This document shows positions 27,136 to 35,984 of a stretch of 52,602 bases of DNA, piece by piece (position 1 is the first letter of the stretch; each line of letters opens with the position of its first letter). Source of the stretch: Bacillus sp. SD075 (lineage in GTDB: Bacteria > Bacillota > Bacilli > Bacillales > DSM-1321); the NCBI RefSeq assembly GCF_017355165.1, contig NZ_JADILK010000033.1, positions 1-52,602 on the forward strand, in the 5' to 3' direction. The notes below the pieces were generated by a model. The model searched no databases. It had not been told where the DNA came from and saw only the letters and a program-made list of their open reading frames with translations. The translations under genes and the position numbers were made by a program.

Positions 27136-27168
27136 CAAACTGACTCTTCTCAGGATTTTGCTACATTG

Positions 27169-27205
27169 TAAAAGCTCCAGGTCCTCATGGGCCCTGGAGC
27201 TTTTA
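27169..27205. terminator. Bidirectional terminator between the reductase and the Bce module
   Basis: TAAAAGCTCCAGG and CCTGGAGCTTTTA pair perfectly around a short loop and sit between convergent genes. Confidence 0.85.
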
Positions 27206-27210
27206 GCAAT

Positions 27211-29157
27211 TTATAGAGATTCTTTAATGACCTTCTTGTAATGGAATACGGAGAGGATTCCGAAGATCGAATACAATGCCGTGTATAATGCCATAACGAT
27301 GATCATCGGGGTCCAAACTTCGGTCCCGAATAAGAACCATCCCGATTGGACTGCGAAATAACTGTGAAGCAGCCCGACGACTAAAGGGATGCCGAAATTG
27401 AAAACTTGTTTTGCTTGGATCCCTCTTAGTAAGTCACCGCGCGTGAATCCCAGTTTTCTTAAGATGGTATAATTGGGTTTTTCACTTTCACTTTCATCCA
27501 TTTGTTTGAAATACAGGATACAACCGGATGTGATGAGGAAGGTTAATCCCAAGAATCCTACGATGAACATGATAAGACCCATATTCTTCTTCTGGGTGTT
27601 GAACATTTCAAATTGGGAATCATTCACATGTTCTTCTTTAAAACTCATTTTATTGAATAGATCATTCGCTTTTTCTAGTTCAGCTTCCTCCTTCACATCA
27701 ATGCCGATATTTACAGATGAAACTTTCTGGATTTTCGGGTCGACATCCTTTTTCAGACGGTCGAATATCGTTTGGTCTACAATGGCAACGGGCAGTCCGC
27801 CATTCGTGAAGTAATAGGACAAGATGCTATCATCATTCAATCCCATGAAAGTTTGCGGAATCACTTCATGTTTGCCCTTCAGTTCAATATTTCCGGTATC
27901 CTTCAAGGACATGACCTTCTCCATCATATTACTGTATCCGCTGAAAAGGGTCTCATCTTCAGCGAGGTTGATTCCATTAACGGATTCATCACTGATGACG
28001 GGAACGGTCATGATGTCCGGGTCGAAGTTCACTCCTTCCAGGCTTGTTTCCATTATTTCCTTTACATTAATATCTGCTTGAATGACATCGATCACCTTTT
28101 CGTCATAATCGATTTTACTGTCTGATAAAGCTTCTTTGAATGCATCTGCATCTTCCATATCTGTCATGGAAAAATCGGTAGGGATATAGCTTTGTGCCAT
28201 TTTCTCCGCTGAGTAGTAGGAGATATAGCTTAATGATAATAATCCGATCGCCAGAGCGGAAACGGTCGTGATGATCGTCAATAATATCGCATTCGATTTC
28301 ATCCGGAACATGATGGATGAAAGGGACAATACTTCATTGATGTTCAAATATCCATTTTTCTTTTTACGGATGATATTAAAGATGAAGCTTACGGATCCTT
28401 TATAGAATAGGTAGGTACCGATGATGACGGATGCCAAAATGAAGATCATGGCCATAAAAAGCTCGGTCATCTCTGAAAAAGCTCCATCGAATAATTTGGA
28501 TGAGATGACATAGCCGGCAATGATCAGGATGATTCCGAATATCCCGATGATCATTTCGAACATCGAAACCTTTTTCACTTTTCCCTCCGTCATTGAAGTC
28601 ACTCTAAATAATGATAAGATGGTCTGCCTTTTAATGAAGGCATAATTCATCAACATGATGAAAAGATAAATGGCGCTAAAAACGAGAATGGTTTGAACAA
28701 GCGGCTGAAAAGAAAATGTAAGGGTCGCAATCGCCTGGACACCCATTATTTTAAATAGTATCATGATGATCAATTTTGAAGCGGCAAACCCTACAAAGAT
28801 TCCCAGGAATACGGAACAGAAATACAGGATCAGGTTTTCCACACTCAGGATACGGAATATCCTGTTCTTGGTCATGCCTATCAATTGGAATAAGCCAATC
28901 TCTTTACTACGTCTTTTAATGAAAATGCTGTTGGCATATAAAAGGAATATGGAGACAATCGCAACAAGCAGGATCGATGCAGCCTTGATGGATGCGGCTC
29001 CTTTCACCGTACCCTCCGCTTCATCCAGCGATGGGTCATATTGCAAGGTGACAAAGGCAAAGTAAAGGGAAGCGCTAAAGACAAGGGCAAAAACATAGAG
29101 ATAATAGTTCTTCAGATTCTTCTTCAGATTTCGAAAAATGAGTTGATTAATGCTCAT
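27211..29157 (-). CDS. BceB-type ABC transporter permease (peptide-antibiotic detoxification)
   Basis: With ATG 29157 (GGGAGGGG upstream) the protein has 648 residues. It has the BceB layout: one N-terminal membrane segment (residues ~17-40), three FtsX-like segments, more segments up to ~310, then a large extracellular domain (about residues 315-520) between segments 7 and 8, and three C-terminal segments. The extracellular domain defines which peptide or lipid II-cycle complex is recognised and its sequence differs between paralogues, so I do not name the antibiotic. The start overlaps the ATPase gene by 11 bases. It also signals to the partner histidine kinase in this family. Confidence 0.92.
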   Translation of the reverse strand: MSINQLIFRNLKKNLKNYYLYVFALVFSASLYFAFVTLQYDPSLDEAEGTVKGAASIKAASILLVAIVSIFLLYANSIFIKRRSKEIGLFQLIGMTKNRIFRILSVENLILYFCSVFLGIFVGFAASKLIIMILFKIMGVQAIATLTFSFQPLVQTILVFSAIYLFIMLMNYAFIKRQTILSLFRVTSMTEGKVKKVSMFEMIIGIFGIILIIAGYVISSKLFDGAFSEMTELFMAMIFILASVIIGTYLFYKGSVSFIFNIIRKKKNGYLNINEVLSLSSIMFRMKSNAILLTIITTVSALAIGLLSLSYISYYSAEKMAQSYIPTDFSMTDMEDADAFKEALSDSKIDYDEKVIDVIQADINVKEIMETSLEGVNFDPDIMTVPVISDESVNGINLAEDETLFSGYSNMMEKVMSLKDTGNIELKGKHEVIPQTFMGLNDDSILSYYFTNGGLPVAIVDQTIFDRLKKDVDPKIQKVSSVNIGIDVKEEAELEKANDLFNKMSFKEEHVNDSQFEMFNTQKKNMGLIMFIVGFLGLTFLITSGCILYFKQMDESESEKPNYTILRKLGFTRGDLLRGIQAKQVFNFGIPLVVGLLHSYFAVQSGWFLFGTEVWTPMIIVMALYTALYSIFGILSVFHYKKVIKESL

Positions 29158-29908
29158 TTTGAACCCCTCCCAATACACCTTGTGTTTTCATGATGTCCTT
29201 GAAGAAGGTTTGTCTGGATTCTTCACCTTTATTCAATTGCGTATATATTTGTCCATCTTTAATGAAAATGACTCGGCTGCAATAACTGGCCGCAACTGGA
29301 TCATGGGTTACCATGATGATGGTCGCTTTGCGCTTTTGATTCATTTCACTCAGTTTGTTCAGTAAATCGGAAGCTGATTTGGAGTCTAGCGCCCCAGTCG
29401 GTTCATCCGCAAAAATGATACTTGGATCATGGATGAAAGCCCGTGCTGCAGACGTACGCTGTTTTTGGCCACCGGAAATTTCATTGGGGTATTTATCCTT
29501 CACTTCATATATGCCCAGTTCTTTCGCCACGGTATCAAACTTTTGTGCCGCTTCAATATTGGGCGTTTTGGTAATGGATAAGGGCAGAAGGATATTTTCT
29601 TTGACAGTCAATGTATCCAATAAGTTATATTCCTGGAAGATGAATCCCAGATGGTTCTTCCGAAATTCGGCCAACTTCTTTTCCTTCATCCCTGAAATCA
29701 CCTTTCCATCAATCGTAATGGTGCCGTTGCTGATTTTATCGATCGAGGAAAGGACATTAAGCAAAGTCGTTTTTCCTGAACCGGATGCACCCATGATACT
29801 TACGAATTCACCTTCTTGTATGCTTATATCGAGACCCTTTAATACTTCTTGTTTATTGAATTTATTACCATAGATTTTATGGATTTTTTTCGCTTCTAAT
29901 ATATTCAC
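29147..29908 (-). CDS. BceA-type ABC transporter ATPase
   Basis: I start this gene at GTG 29908 because AAAGGAGTG stands upstream; the open frame extends 25 codons further without a site. The 253-residue product has Walker [13 protein letters not shown]-loop [11 protein letters not shown], signature EISGGQKQR, Walker [13 protein letters not shown] and H-loop MVTHDP, all typical of the LolD/BceA group. It would power the adjacent BceB-like permease. An inverted repeat fitting BceR-type operators lies about 85-110 bases upstream. Confidence 0.92.
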   Translation of the reverse strand: MNILEAKKIHKIYGNKFNKQEVLKGLDISIQEGEFVSIMGASGSGKTTLLNVLSSIDKISNGTITIDGKVISGMKEKKLAEFRKNHLGFIFQEYNLLDTLTVKENILLPLSITKTPNIEAAQKFDTVAKELGIYEVKDKYPNEISGGQKQRTSAARAFIHDPSIIFADEPTGALDSKSASDLLNKLSEMNQKRKATIIMVTHDPVAASYCSRVIFIKDGQIYTQLNKGEESRQTFFKDIMKTQGVLGGVQNEH

Positions 29909-29990
29909 TTGGATACACTCCTTTTTTTCTATATCCTTATTATAAAAGGCCATGTATTTCTTTTCCTTCGTTTGGACGAACAAAGAATAA

Positions 29991-30018
29991 AAGCATGTGA
30001 CACTTTTGTCACATGCTT
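29991..30018. promoter_or_regulatory. BceR-type operator before the ABC transporter genes
   Basis: AAGCATGTGAC and GTCACATGCTT form a perfect inverted repeat; the core reads TGTGACA-CTTT-TGTCACA, matching the TnACA-N4-TGTnA pattern known for BceR-like regulators. It overlaps the 3' end of the kinase gene, 83 bases upstream of the ATPase start, and a TATAAT -10 for the minus strand lies at 29939-29944 without a good -35. On the minus strand it is followed by TTTTATT, so it could also act as a terminator for the kinase transcript. Confidence 0.65.
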
Positions 30019-31013
30019 GTGATATTCACGAAATCATTTCTTTTTGGGAAGGTCAAGGTAACGGTCGTTCCGATTCCAAGCTCTGATTTCACGTCTATGG
30101 AGATGAATAGCGACTCGGCTGCATTCTTGGTTAAATATAAACCCATGCCAGTTGCCGCATTGTCACGATGATTCGTCGTGGAAGTAAATCCTTTATCAAA
30201 TACCCGGGATAAATCTTTTGGGTCGATGCCCCGTCCGGAATCCTTCACTTCAAGAACCGTTTGTTCAGCTTGTTCATGGCTATATATCGTGATATCCGAG
30301 TTTTCACTGTATTTAATGGAGTTGGTCAAGAGCTGCCTCATGATGAAGGACAGCCATTTGGCATCAGTGAGCACTTCGGTTACATCCAATTGTAAGTCGA
30401 AGCCGATTCCTTTTTGAATGCACCATGATTGCAGCGTTTTAATCTCATCAAAGATTATTGTTTCCAAATCGGTTTTCTCTATATACAAATCATTTTCGAT
30501 GAAAGGCATGCGCCTTTGATGGAGCTGCTGATCAAGAAGCAGGTGAATGCGCAGCCACTCATAAGTCAAATGGGATTTCAGCAATTCATTATCCAAGCGA
30601 TCAATCATTAAATGCATCGTCGTCAAGGGTGTCTTCACTTCATGAATCCAAGATAATAATTCATCCTTTTCCTGCTCTAAAGTCATTTGACCAATTGCTG
30701 CGGATTGCTTCAATATTTCGGTTTGGTTAATGATGCTGTTTTCTATGATTTTTTCGAAAGGGCTTTCCGGTTCGGCTATCTTCGTAATATCCAGGTTGTC
30801 TTCCCGCGCTTCTAAACTTTTATAAAAATATGTTTCTTTTTTATAGCGGAATATCAAAAACATACTGAATATGAGCAATGATAAAAAAACAATATACAGT
30901 ATGGGCTTTAACGGAATAGCCGAATCAAGATAAGCGACAAAGATAATGAATAGATGAAGTAGTATATAGAAAATGATCCAGCTGAACCTTTCCATGAGAT
31001 ATTTTCTGATCAT
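30009..31013 (-). CDS. BceS-type intramembrane-sensing histidine kinase
   Basis: The 334-residue kinase has only two membrane helices (about residues 11-28 and 36-54) with a loop of a few residues between them and no sensor domain. This is the intramembrane-sensing layout of BceS-like kinases, which take their signal from the BceAB transporter. The phosphoacceptor is His124 in [12 protein letters not shown]. The ATPase domain has the N-box region [11 protein letters not shown], the D-box DSGRGIDP, and GMGLYL. It overlaps the response regulator gene by four bases. Confidence 0.93.
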   Translation of the reverse strand: MIRKYLMERFSWIIFYILLHLFIIFVAYLDSAIPLKPILYIVFLSLLIFSMFLIFRYKKETYFYKSLEAREDNLDITKIAEPESPFEKIIENSIINQTEILKQSAAIGQMTLEQEKDELLSWIHEVKTPLTTMHLMIDRLDNELLKSHLTYEWLRIHLLLDQQLHQRRMPFIENDLYIEKTDLETIIFDEIKTLQSWCIQKGIGFDLQLDVTEVLTDAKWLSFIMRQLLTNSIKYSENSDITIYSHEQAEQTVLEVKDSGRGIDPKDLSRVFDKGFTSTTNHRDNAATGMGLYLTKNAAESLFISIDVKSELGIGTTVTLTFPKRNDFVNITSM

Positions 31014-31708
31014 GCATTTGCCTCTTCCACGGCGATGTAGCCCTGTCCAACCTTCGTTTCGATAAAATGCCCTAACCCCAGTTCATCCAACCTCTTTCGT
31101 AAACGGTTCACATTCACTGTAAGGGTGTTATCACTTATGAAACGTTTGTCATCCCATAAGCTGTTGATCAATTCTTCGCGGCTTACGATCTTGTTTTTCC
31201 GTTCAATGAGCTTTTTCAAGATGAAAATTTCATTCTTCGTCAATTCGATTGTGCCAGTCTCGGCCGATACCGTGTTCTTCTCGTAATCCACAGTTGCACC
31301 GCACCAGGTTTTCAATTCCACCTTTTCGGTATTGTAATTATAGACACGGCGAAGGGTGGCCTGTATCTTTGCGATGAGTACATCAAAATGAAAAGGCTTT
31401 TGGATAAAATCATCAGCTCCCAGCTGCATGGACATCACCATGTCGGTAGGATGATCACGTGAAGATAAAAAGATGATGGGAACATTGGAATGGGTCCGGA
31501 TCATTCTGCACCAATGAAACCCATCAAACTTCGGTAATTGTATATCAATGATGACCAAATCAGGTTTGATGTCCGTGAATTCCTGAATCACTTTACTAAA
31601 ATCGCCGATTCCGTAAATATCATATGACCATTGCGCCAATCTATCTTTAATTTCATTGGATAATGTCGTATCATCTTCTATCAATAGTATTTTAAACAAT
31701 GGGTTCAC
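31010..31708 (-). CDS. BceR-type OmpR-family response regulator
   Basis: The 232-residue protein has a receiver domain (residues 1-120) with acidic pocket Glu11-Asp12-Asp13, phosphoacceptor Asp55 in VIIDIQLPKFDG and lysine in IQKPF, followed by an OmpR-type winged helix ending TVNVNRLRKRLDELG and GQGYIAV. The start is GTG with GGAAAG upstream. It forms a two-component operon with the kinase and probably activates the downstream ABC genes through the repeat at 29991. Confidence 0.93.
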   Translation of the reverse strand: MNPLFKILLIEDDTTLSNEIKDRLAQWSYDIYGIGDFSKVIQEFTDIKPDLVIIDIQLPKFDGFHWCRMIRTHSNVPIIFLSSRDHPTDMVMSMQLGADDFIQKPFHFDVLIAKIQATLRRVYNYNTEKVELKTWCGATVDYEKNTVSAETGTIELTKNEIFILKKLIERKNKIVSREELINSLWDDKRFISDNTLTVNVNRLRKRLDELGLGHFIETKVGQGYIAVEEANA

Positions 31709-31855
31709 CGCACTTTCCAGCTTTTCTTAAAAGTATATAGTAAATCCTTTATAGGTTCTAGAAGAAGGGAGGAACTAGAGCTGTAATCGTCTACCGGTTG
31801 TATGTAAACCAATATTATATTAAAATTGAGGATAACGAATGGAGGAAGTGAATTT

Positions 31856-32197
31856 ATGTCTGATTTTCCAAATTGCCCAGCATGTGATTCAGAATATACA
31901 TACGAAGACGGGAGTCTTTTTGTTTGCCCGGAATGCGCCCATGAGTGGCCGGTGGAAGCGGAAACGGAAAATGATGATCAAAAGAAGACGATCAAAGATG
32001 CTAATGGAAATGCCTTGAACGATGGTGATACTGTTACGGTAATCAAGGATCTTAAGGTGAAAGGAAGCTCATCCGTCTTAAAAATGGGCACTAAAGTCAA
32101 AAGTATCCGTCTAGTCGATGGTGATCATGATATTGATTGCAAGATTGATGGTTTTGGGGCAATGAAATTAAAATCCCAATTTGTTAAAAAGGTATAA
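31856..32197 (+). CDS. Zinc-ribbon protein YjdM (PhnA-like)
   Basis: The ATG at 31856 follows GGAGGAAGTG. The 113-residue product has an N-terminal zinc ribbon (Cys7, Cys10, Cys24, Cys27) and the YjdM/PhnA C-terminal domain ([25 protein letters not shown], ending FVKKV). E. coli YjdM was once called PhnA because it lies near the phn genes, but this family is not the phosphonoacetate hydrolase and its role is unsettled. Here too it lies within a phosphonate-rich neighbourhood, with its own terminator. Confidence 0.9.
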   Translation: MSDFPNCPACDSEYTYEDGSLFVCPECAHEWPVEAETENDDQKKTIKDANGNALNDGDTVTVIKDLKVKGSSSVLKMGTKVKSIRLVDGDHDIDCKIDGFGAMKLKSQFVKKV

Positions 32198-32200
32198 TTA

Positions 32201-32238
32201 AAAAAACGGCCTAATCCATGGATTAGGCCGTTTTTTTT
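32201..32238. terminator. Bidirectional terminator between yjdM and guaC
   Basis: AAAAAACGGCCTAATCCATG pairs with the following GATTAGGCCGTTTTTT, giving a perfect stem with flanking A- and T-runs between convergent genes. Confidence 0.92.
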
Positions 32239-32248
32239 GCGTTAAGGA

Positions 32249-33232
32249 TTAATAAACTTTGTCACCGTTAAAGATTGAATTCTTGACGACAACATAATCC
32301 ACATTACGGATGGCTTCCAACTTGGTTCCACCGGCATATGAAATGGAAGACTGAAGATCTTGTTCCATTTCCTTTAACGTATCATCCAAAGATCCTTTGT
32401 GCTCGACAAACATCTTTTTGCCTTCAACGTTTTTCTTTTCACCTTTTTGGAATTCAGAAGCTGAACCAAAGTATTCTTTAAAGGCCTTTCCATCTTTCTC
32501 GATCGTTTGACCTGGAGATTCCTCATGTCCGGCAAATAATGAACCGATCATGACCATCGAAGCGCCAAATCTAACTGATTTAGCAATATCCCCGTTCGTG
32601 CGAATGCCGCCGTCAGCTATGATTGGCTTGCTTGCCGCTTTTGCACACCAGCGAAGTGCAGCTAGCTGCCAGCCGCCCGTTCCAAATCCAGTCTTGATTT
32701 TAGTGATGCATACTTTCCCAGGTCCAATACCCACCTTTGTAGCATCAGCACCGGCATGTTCCAATTCCCGTACCGCTTCAGGAGTACCGACATTTCCAGC
32801 AATGACAAAACTTTCAGGTAAATGCTTTTTAATATGCTGTATCATCTTTATCACGGCATTGGAATGGCCGTGTGCAATATCTATCGTAATGTATTCAGGG
32901 ACAATGTTGTCTTCCGATAATTGCTCAATGAATCCGTATTCTTCTTCTTTTACGCCTACACTGATGGATGCGATCAATTCTCTTGAATGCATGTCCTTAA
33001 TGAAAGTCAGTCGTTTCTCTGGCTCAAAACGATGCATTACATAAAAGTAACCGTTTTCAGCCAAGTAAATGGCAATCTTTTCATCAATGATCGTTTGCAT
33101 ATTGGCAGGTACTACAGGTAACTTGAATGTATGTTTACCTAAAGTAACGGATGTATCACACTCAGAACGGCTATTTACTACACATTTTGCAGGAATTAAT
33201 TGAATATCTTCATAATCAAACACGTTTTCCAT
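32249..33232 (-). CDS. guaC: GMP reductase
   Basis: I start at ATG 33232 ([10 protein letters not shown]) because AGAGGTG lies six bases upstream; this gives 327 residues, the usual Bacillus GuaC length. The enzyme reduces GMP to IMP with NADPH in purine salvage. The TIM-barrel IMPDH/GMPR family features are present: [12 protein letters not shown] near the N-terminus, the catalytic-cysteine loop [17 protein letters not shown] with Cys175, IADGGIR and [15 protein letters not shown]. No CBS domain is present, which separates it from IMP dehydrogenase. Confidence 0.95.
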   Translation of the reverse strand: MENVFDYEDIQLIPAKCVVNSRSECDTSVTLGKHTFKLPVVPANMQTIIDEKIAIYLAENGYFYVMHRFEPEKRLTFIKDMHSRELIASISVGVKEEEYGFIEQLSEDNIVPEYITIDIAHGHSNAVIKMIQHIKKHLPESFVIAGNVGTPEAVRELEHAGADATKVGIGPGKVCITKIKTGFGTGGWQLAALRWCAKAASKPIIADGGIRTNGDIAKSVRFGASMVMIGSLFAGHEESPGQTIEKDGKAFKEYFGSASEFQKGEKKNVEGKKMFVEHKGSLDDTLKEMEQDLQSSISYAGGTKLEAIRNVDYVVVKNSIFNGDKVY

Positions 33233-33400
33233 GTTACGCACCTCTATATACGAATATTTTTGTCTTTATACATAAAAATTGTTCGCCCACTAGGTAATGT
33301 ACATCATTTTTGACAGTAAGTCAAAATTTTTAATGATTTTATTTTGATTTTATTTCAGCAGATGGGAAATCCGTAACAGGGTAATAGGCTGAAAAGGCGA

Positions 33401-33473
33401 ACGAACATGAATTTCCTCTCCCTGGACGCACTTTTCCCATAGGAGTCTCCGACACCCGATCCAATCAACTTTT
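33401..33473 (-). repeat. Degraded Bacillus intergenic repeat, minus orientation
   Basis: Read on the minus strand, the stretch has GTTGATTGGATCGGGTGT, then GGAGACTCCTATGGGAAAA and GTGCGTCCAGGGAGAGG. This is the layout of a dispersed Bacillus element I recognise from many intergenic regions (GAGACTCCTGCGGGAAAAGC with a preceding GTTGATTGGAGC). Only one end is kept. Confidence 0.6.
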
Positions 33474-33566
33474 ATTTTACATTTTATCGACAGAAGTAGG
33501 TTCGGAATGACCTCATTCCGAAGCATGATTTTAAACCCCTTCATGTATTTTTCCTGTAATCCTTAA

Positions 33567-33718
33567 TGGATTAAAGAAACTTGAGAGACTCCTGCCGAAT
33601 ACCTGACTAGCCAAGACCCCTGATGCGCTTGCTTTGATGGGGCTTGGCAGACAGTTGGCGGAAAGGGAGCGGATTACTGAAATCAACTGGAATGTTCTTT
33701 TTAGATAAAACGGCAGGC
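33567..33718 (+). repeat. Bacillus intergenic repeat, fuller copy
   Basis: The copy runs from GGATTAAAGAAACTTGAGAG through GACTCCTGCC, AAGACCCCTGATGCG, GGCGGAAAGGGAGCGG and GAAATCAACTGGAATGTT. These blocks, in this order, are those of the dispersed Bacillus element that folds into a long RNA. It lies in the 650-base gap between guaC and the PHP gene, inverted relative to the partial copy at 33401. Confidence 0.65.
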
Positions 33719-33801
33719 TGGTCATCCTGAACCATATTCCTTAACGTTTTTATTTATCTACAGCCTAAAATACTTAAGTATTTTCACCAAACTATATGAC
33801 T

Positions 33802-33836
33802 TTTACACATTTACGTTTTTTTACATCATCTTAACG
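33802..33836 (+). promoter_or_regulatory. Pho-box-like direct repeats before the PHP gene
   Basis: Hexamers TTTACA 33802, TTTACG 33810, TTTACA 33820 and TTAACG 33831 are spaced 8, 10 and 11 bases. The last three have PhoP-box spacing. A TAAAAT -10 lies 22 bases further on at 33858-33863, followed by the gene start at 33899. No -35 fits, as expected for a PhoP-activated promoter. Confidence 0.6.
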
Positions 33837-33898
33837 TTGATCGACATGACACTAAGTTAAAATGAAAATGGTTAACGAATAAGAATGGGGGGATTGGC

Positions 33899-34756
33899 AT
33901 GAAGGTTGAATTGCATTGTCATACGAACATTTCAGATGGTTCCAGTTCTTTTGAAGAACTATTGGAGGTTGCAAAAAGGGAAAGCATTGGCCATTTAGCG
34001 ATTACGAATCATGATACAACGATGAGATTGAAAGAGATGGTGGAAAGGGGAAAGGAAATAGGAATTGAAATCATCCCTGGTATAGAAGTTTCTGGTTATG
34101 ATTTTGCAAGGGGCAGGCGTGTACATATTTTGGGATATTTTATTGATCCTGGTCATAAGGCACTCGAGGACCTATGTAATCCATTGATTGAAAAGAGGAA
34201 TGAAGCTTCTGAAAAAATGGTGGAGCGGCTAATTGAGGCAGGATATCGAATAACTTGGGAACAAGTTTCTAAATTCAGGGGAGGAACCGGTGTTTATAAA
34301 CAGCATATTATGCTAGCGCTGCGGGAATCTGGTTATACGGATTCTATCTATGGAGATTTGTATAAGAAAATCTTCAGTCGCGGCCAAAATGGAGAAGAGC
34401 CAGGCATTGCCTTTATTCCTATAGAGTATGTGGATGCTATTCTGGCTGTGAAGGCGATTCGTGCAGCCGGAGGCGTTCCGGTCCTTGCTCATCCTGGACA
34501 ATACGGAAGTTTCGAAATGATTCCTGATCTTGTTGAAGCAGGGCTTGAAGGGATAGAAGTTCTTCACCCGCATCATGGGCATGCAGAAGAGGAAAGAGCG
34601 ATTTCATATGCAGATCGATTTAATCTCATTAAGACAGGAGGTTCGGATTTTCATGGGGATTATGTGGAGAAGCCGATTCGTCTTGGCAGTATGAGCCCAG
34701 GAAAGGAATGTGTGAATGCTTTGAAATTAAGGAAAAAAAGCATGGCCATTAAATGA
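33899..34756 (+). CDS. PHP-domain phosphoesterase, candidate PhnPP (cyclic ribose phosphate hydrolase)
   Basis: The 285-residue protein is a stand-alone PHP phosphoesterase (COG0613). Metal ligands expected for a trinuclear site are present: His6 and His8 (HCH), Asp13, His38 (NHDT), Glu63 (PGIEVSG), His76, His198 (LAHPGQY), Asp250 and His252 (GSDFHGD). Relatives include RNase AM/YciV and Eggerthella PhnPP, which hydrolyses 5-phosphoribosyl 1,2-cyclic phosphate to ribose 5-phosphate and phosphate. Placement ahead of a C-P lyase locus lacking phnP and phnN, under a Pho-like box, makes the PhnPP role likely, though this is inferred. GGGGGGAT precedes the ATG. Confidence 0.82.
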   Translation: MKVELHCHTNISDGSSSFEELLEVAKRESIGHLAITNHDTTMRLKEMVERGKEIGIEIIPGIEVSGYDFARGRRVHILGYFIDPGHKALEDLCNPLIEKRNEASEKMVERLIEAGYRITWEQVSKFRGGTGVYKQHIMLALRESGYTDSIYGDLYKKIFSRGQNGEEPGIAFIPIEYVDAILAVKAIRAAGGVPVLAHPGQYGSFEMIPDLVEAGLEGIEVLHPHHGHAEEERAISYADRFNLIKTGGSDFHGDYVEKPIRLGSMSPGKECVNALKLRKKSMAIK

Positions 34757-34886
34757 TGAAAAATATCGATTCGAAAACAGGATTTTGCTGTAAAAGCGAC
34801 CTGCCCATATGTTGGATGAGCCATTTGAAAGACTGAACCATGCAGGATGGCGTTTTGAAAAGATTGATAAAATATGTATTTCCTTC

Positions 34887-34915
34887 GTCCTGGTATTTGA
34901 CCAGGACTTTTTTTT
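34887..34915 (+). terminator. Terminator after the PHP gene
   Basis: GTCCTGGT and ACCAGGAC form an 8-bp stem around ATTTG, followed by eight Ts. It separates the PHP gene from the regulator gene, so the two are transcribed independently. Confidence 0.88.
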
Positions 34916-35004
34916 ACAAGAAAGTCATGGTAGCTTCATATTTTCTCATTACACTGACTTTAAAATAGGTATGGGCAGACCGAATATTTAAAGGGGGATT
35001 TCTG

Positions 35005-35706
35005 TTGGGGGAAAAGAACTTTTTAGTGGATCATTTGATATCGGAAATTAAGAGCGGGACCTTTCAATTGGATAAAAAGTTACCTTCAGAGCATATACTC
35101 GCTGACCAATTTAATGTTCCAAGAATGGTTGTCAGGAAGGCATATGAGCAGCTTCAAGATTTAGGATTTATCTATTCAAAACAAGGTAAGGGAAGTTATG
35201 TCCAGGAAACCAAGAAGCAAATTCCGTTAATACTATCCGGAGATGTTAGTTTCACCGAGAAAATGAAAGAATTCCAGTTTTCCTTTCAAACGAGTACTAT
35301 TGTTTGCGAAGAAATTCCTTATGATCAAAAGGTTTTTCAAAGCCTCGAGGCGGAAAGCGATGACAAGGTCTTTAAAATTGGCAGGCTTAGGTTAATGGAC
35401 GGTTTCCCGATTGCCCTTCATACATCTTTTGTAGCAAAATCAACATTTCCTGAAATAGAAAAGGACGGTCCTGATATTACCTCTATGTTTCAATATTATA
35501 GGCAGCATGGTTATGTAGAGTTCGGATCCAGCAGCAGTACGCTGAATGTGATTTTTCCCACTTTATTCGAACGGGATATTTTGCAGTGTTCAAGTTTGAT
35601 TCCACTGTTGCAAGTGGAATCATTATGCCGGGATAAGCGGAGCAATCAAGTACTTGAGCACACGGTCATAATCTACCGAAGTGATTGTTTTACATATGTT
35701 ATATAA
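35005..35706 (+). CDS. phnF: GntR/HutC-family regulator with UTRA domain, PhnF-like
   Basis: This 233-residue protein has a GntR winged helix (LPSEHILADQFNVPRMVVRKAYEQLQDLGFIYSKQGKGSYV) followed by a UTRA ligand-binding domain (IGRLRLMDGFPIALHTSFV, ending RSDCFTYVI). This is the PhnF architecture, and its place directly before phnG supports the name. The start codon is TTG after AAAGGGGGAT. PhnF-type repressors respond to phosphonates or phosphate status in other bacteria; the ligand here is not established. A 21-bp repeat array separates it from phnG. Confidence 0.85.
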   Translation: MGEKNFLVDHLISEIKSGTFQLDKKLPSEHILADQFNVPRMVVRKAYEQLQDLGFIYSKQGKGSYVQETKKQIPLILSGDVSFTEKMKEFQFSFQTSTIVCEEIPYDQKVFQSLEAESDDKVFKIGRLRLMDGFPIALHTSFVAKSTFPEIEKDGPDITSMFQYYRQHGYVEFGSSSSTLNVIFPTLFERDILQCSSLIPLLQVESLCRDKRSNQVLEHTVIIYRSDCFTYVI

Positions 35707-35732
35707 AAACTTCCATTCCAGATATCGCTCGA

Positions 35733-35829
35733 ACTCACTCGTGAATGCTCCGAATTCACGAGTGAAAGTACGAAACTCACGAGTGAATGCTCCGAATCCA
35801 CGAGAAAAAGTACGAAACTCACGAGTGAA
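35733..35829 (+). repeat. Five-copy, 21-bp phased repeat with TCAC-n-GTGA core
   Basis: Units ACTCACTCGTGAA, TTCACGAGTGAA, ACTCACGAGTGAA, TCCACGAGAAAA and ACTCACGAGTGAA end at 35745, 35766, 35787, 35808 and 35829, exactly 21 bases apart. The linkers alternate between a TGCTCCGAA type and an AGTACGAA type, giving a 42-base higher-order unit. Each intact unit is a near-palindrome (TCAC...GTGA). It lies between phnF and the phnG promoter region. I believe similar CACGAGTGAA repeats occur elsewhere in Bacillus genomes, so it may be a dispersed element rather than an operator. Confidence 0.85.
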
Positions 35830-35877
35830 GCTCCGAATACACACATAAAGCATGCAATTTGAATTATGTGGCTGGCT

Positions 35878-35915
35878 TTAACAAATTTCATACAAAGATT
35901 TACTCTTTCTTAACG
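35878..35915 (+). promoter_or_regulatory. Pho-box-like direct repeats before phnG
   Basis: TTAACA 35878, TTCATA 35887, TTTACT 35899 and TTAACG 35910 fit the PhoP repeat TT(A/C/T)A(C/T)A, with spacings of 9, 12 and 11 bases (two full turns between the first and third). A GATACA hexamer lies 20 bases downstream of the last unit as a possible -10. The phnG start is at 35985. Confidence 0.6.
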
Positions 35916-35984
35916 GACGTACACTTGGCAACAAGATACATTGAAGATGTTAGCTTGAAACTAAAACATTTGGAGGCCAATGGA

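Noticed and set aside
29909..29983. Upstream N-terminal extension of the BceA-type ATPase
   Set aside because: The extra 25 codons lack a ribosome site and cover the promoter and Shine-Dalgarno region; the GTG at 29908 is well supported.
31856..32197. Phosphonoacetate hydrolase (because the family is sometimes called PhnA)
   Set aside because: The protein is a 113-residue zinc-ribbon protein of the YjdM family, not the alkaline-phosphatase-fold hydrolase that shares the name.
33899..34756. Histidinol phosphatase or DNA polymerase PHP domain
   Set aside because: It is a stand-alone COG0613-type PHP protein without a polymerase domain, and no histidine biosynthesis gene is nearby.
35733..35829. 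Possible CRISPR array between phnF and phnG
   Set aside because: The period is 21 bases, the linkers alternate between two similar sequences instead of being unique spacers, and no cas gene is nearby.
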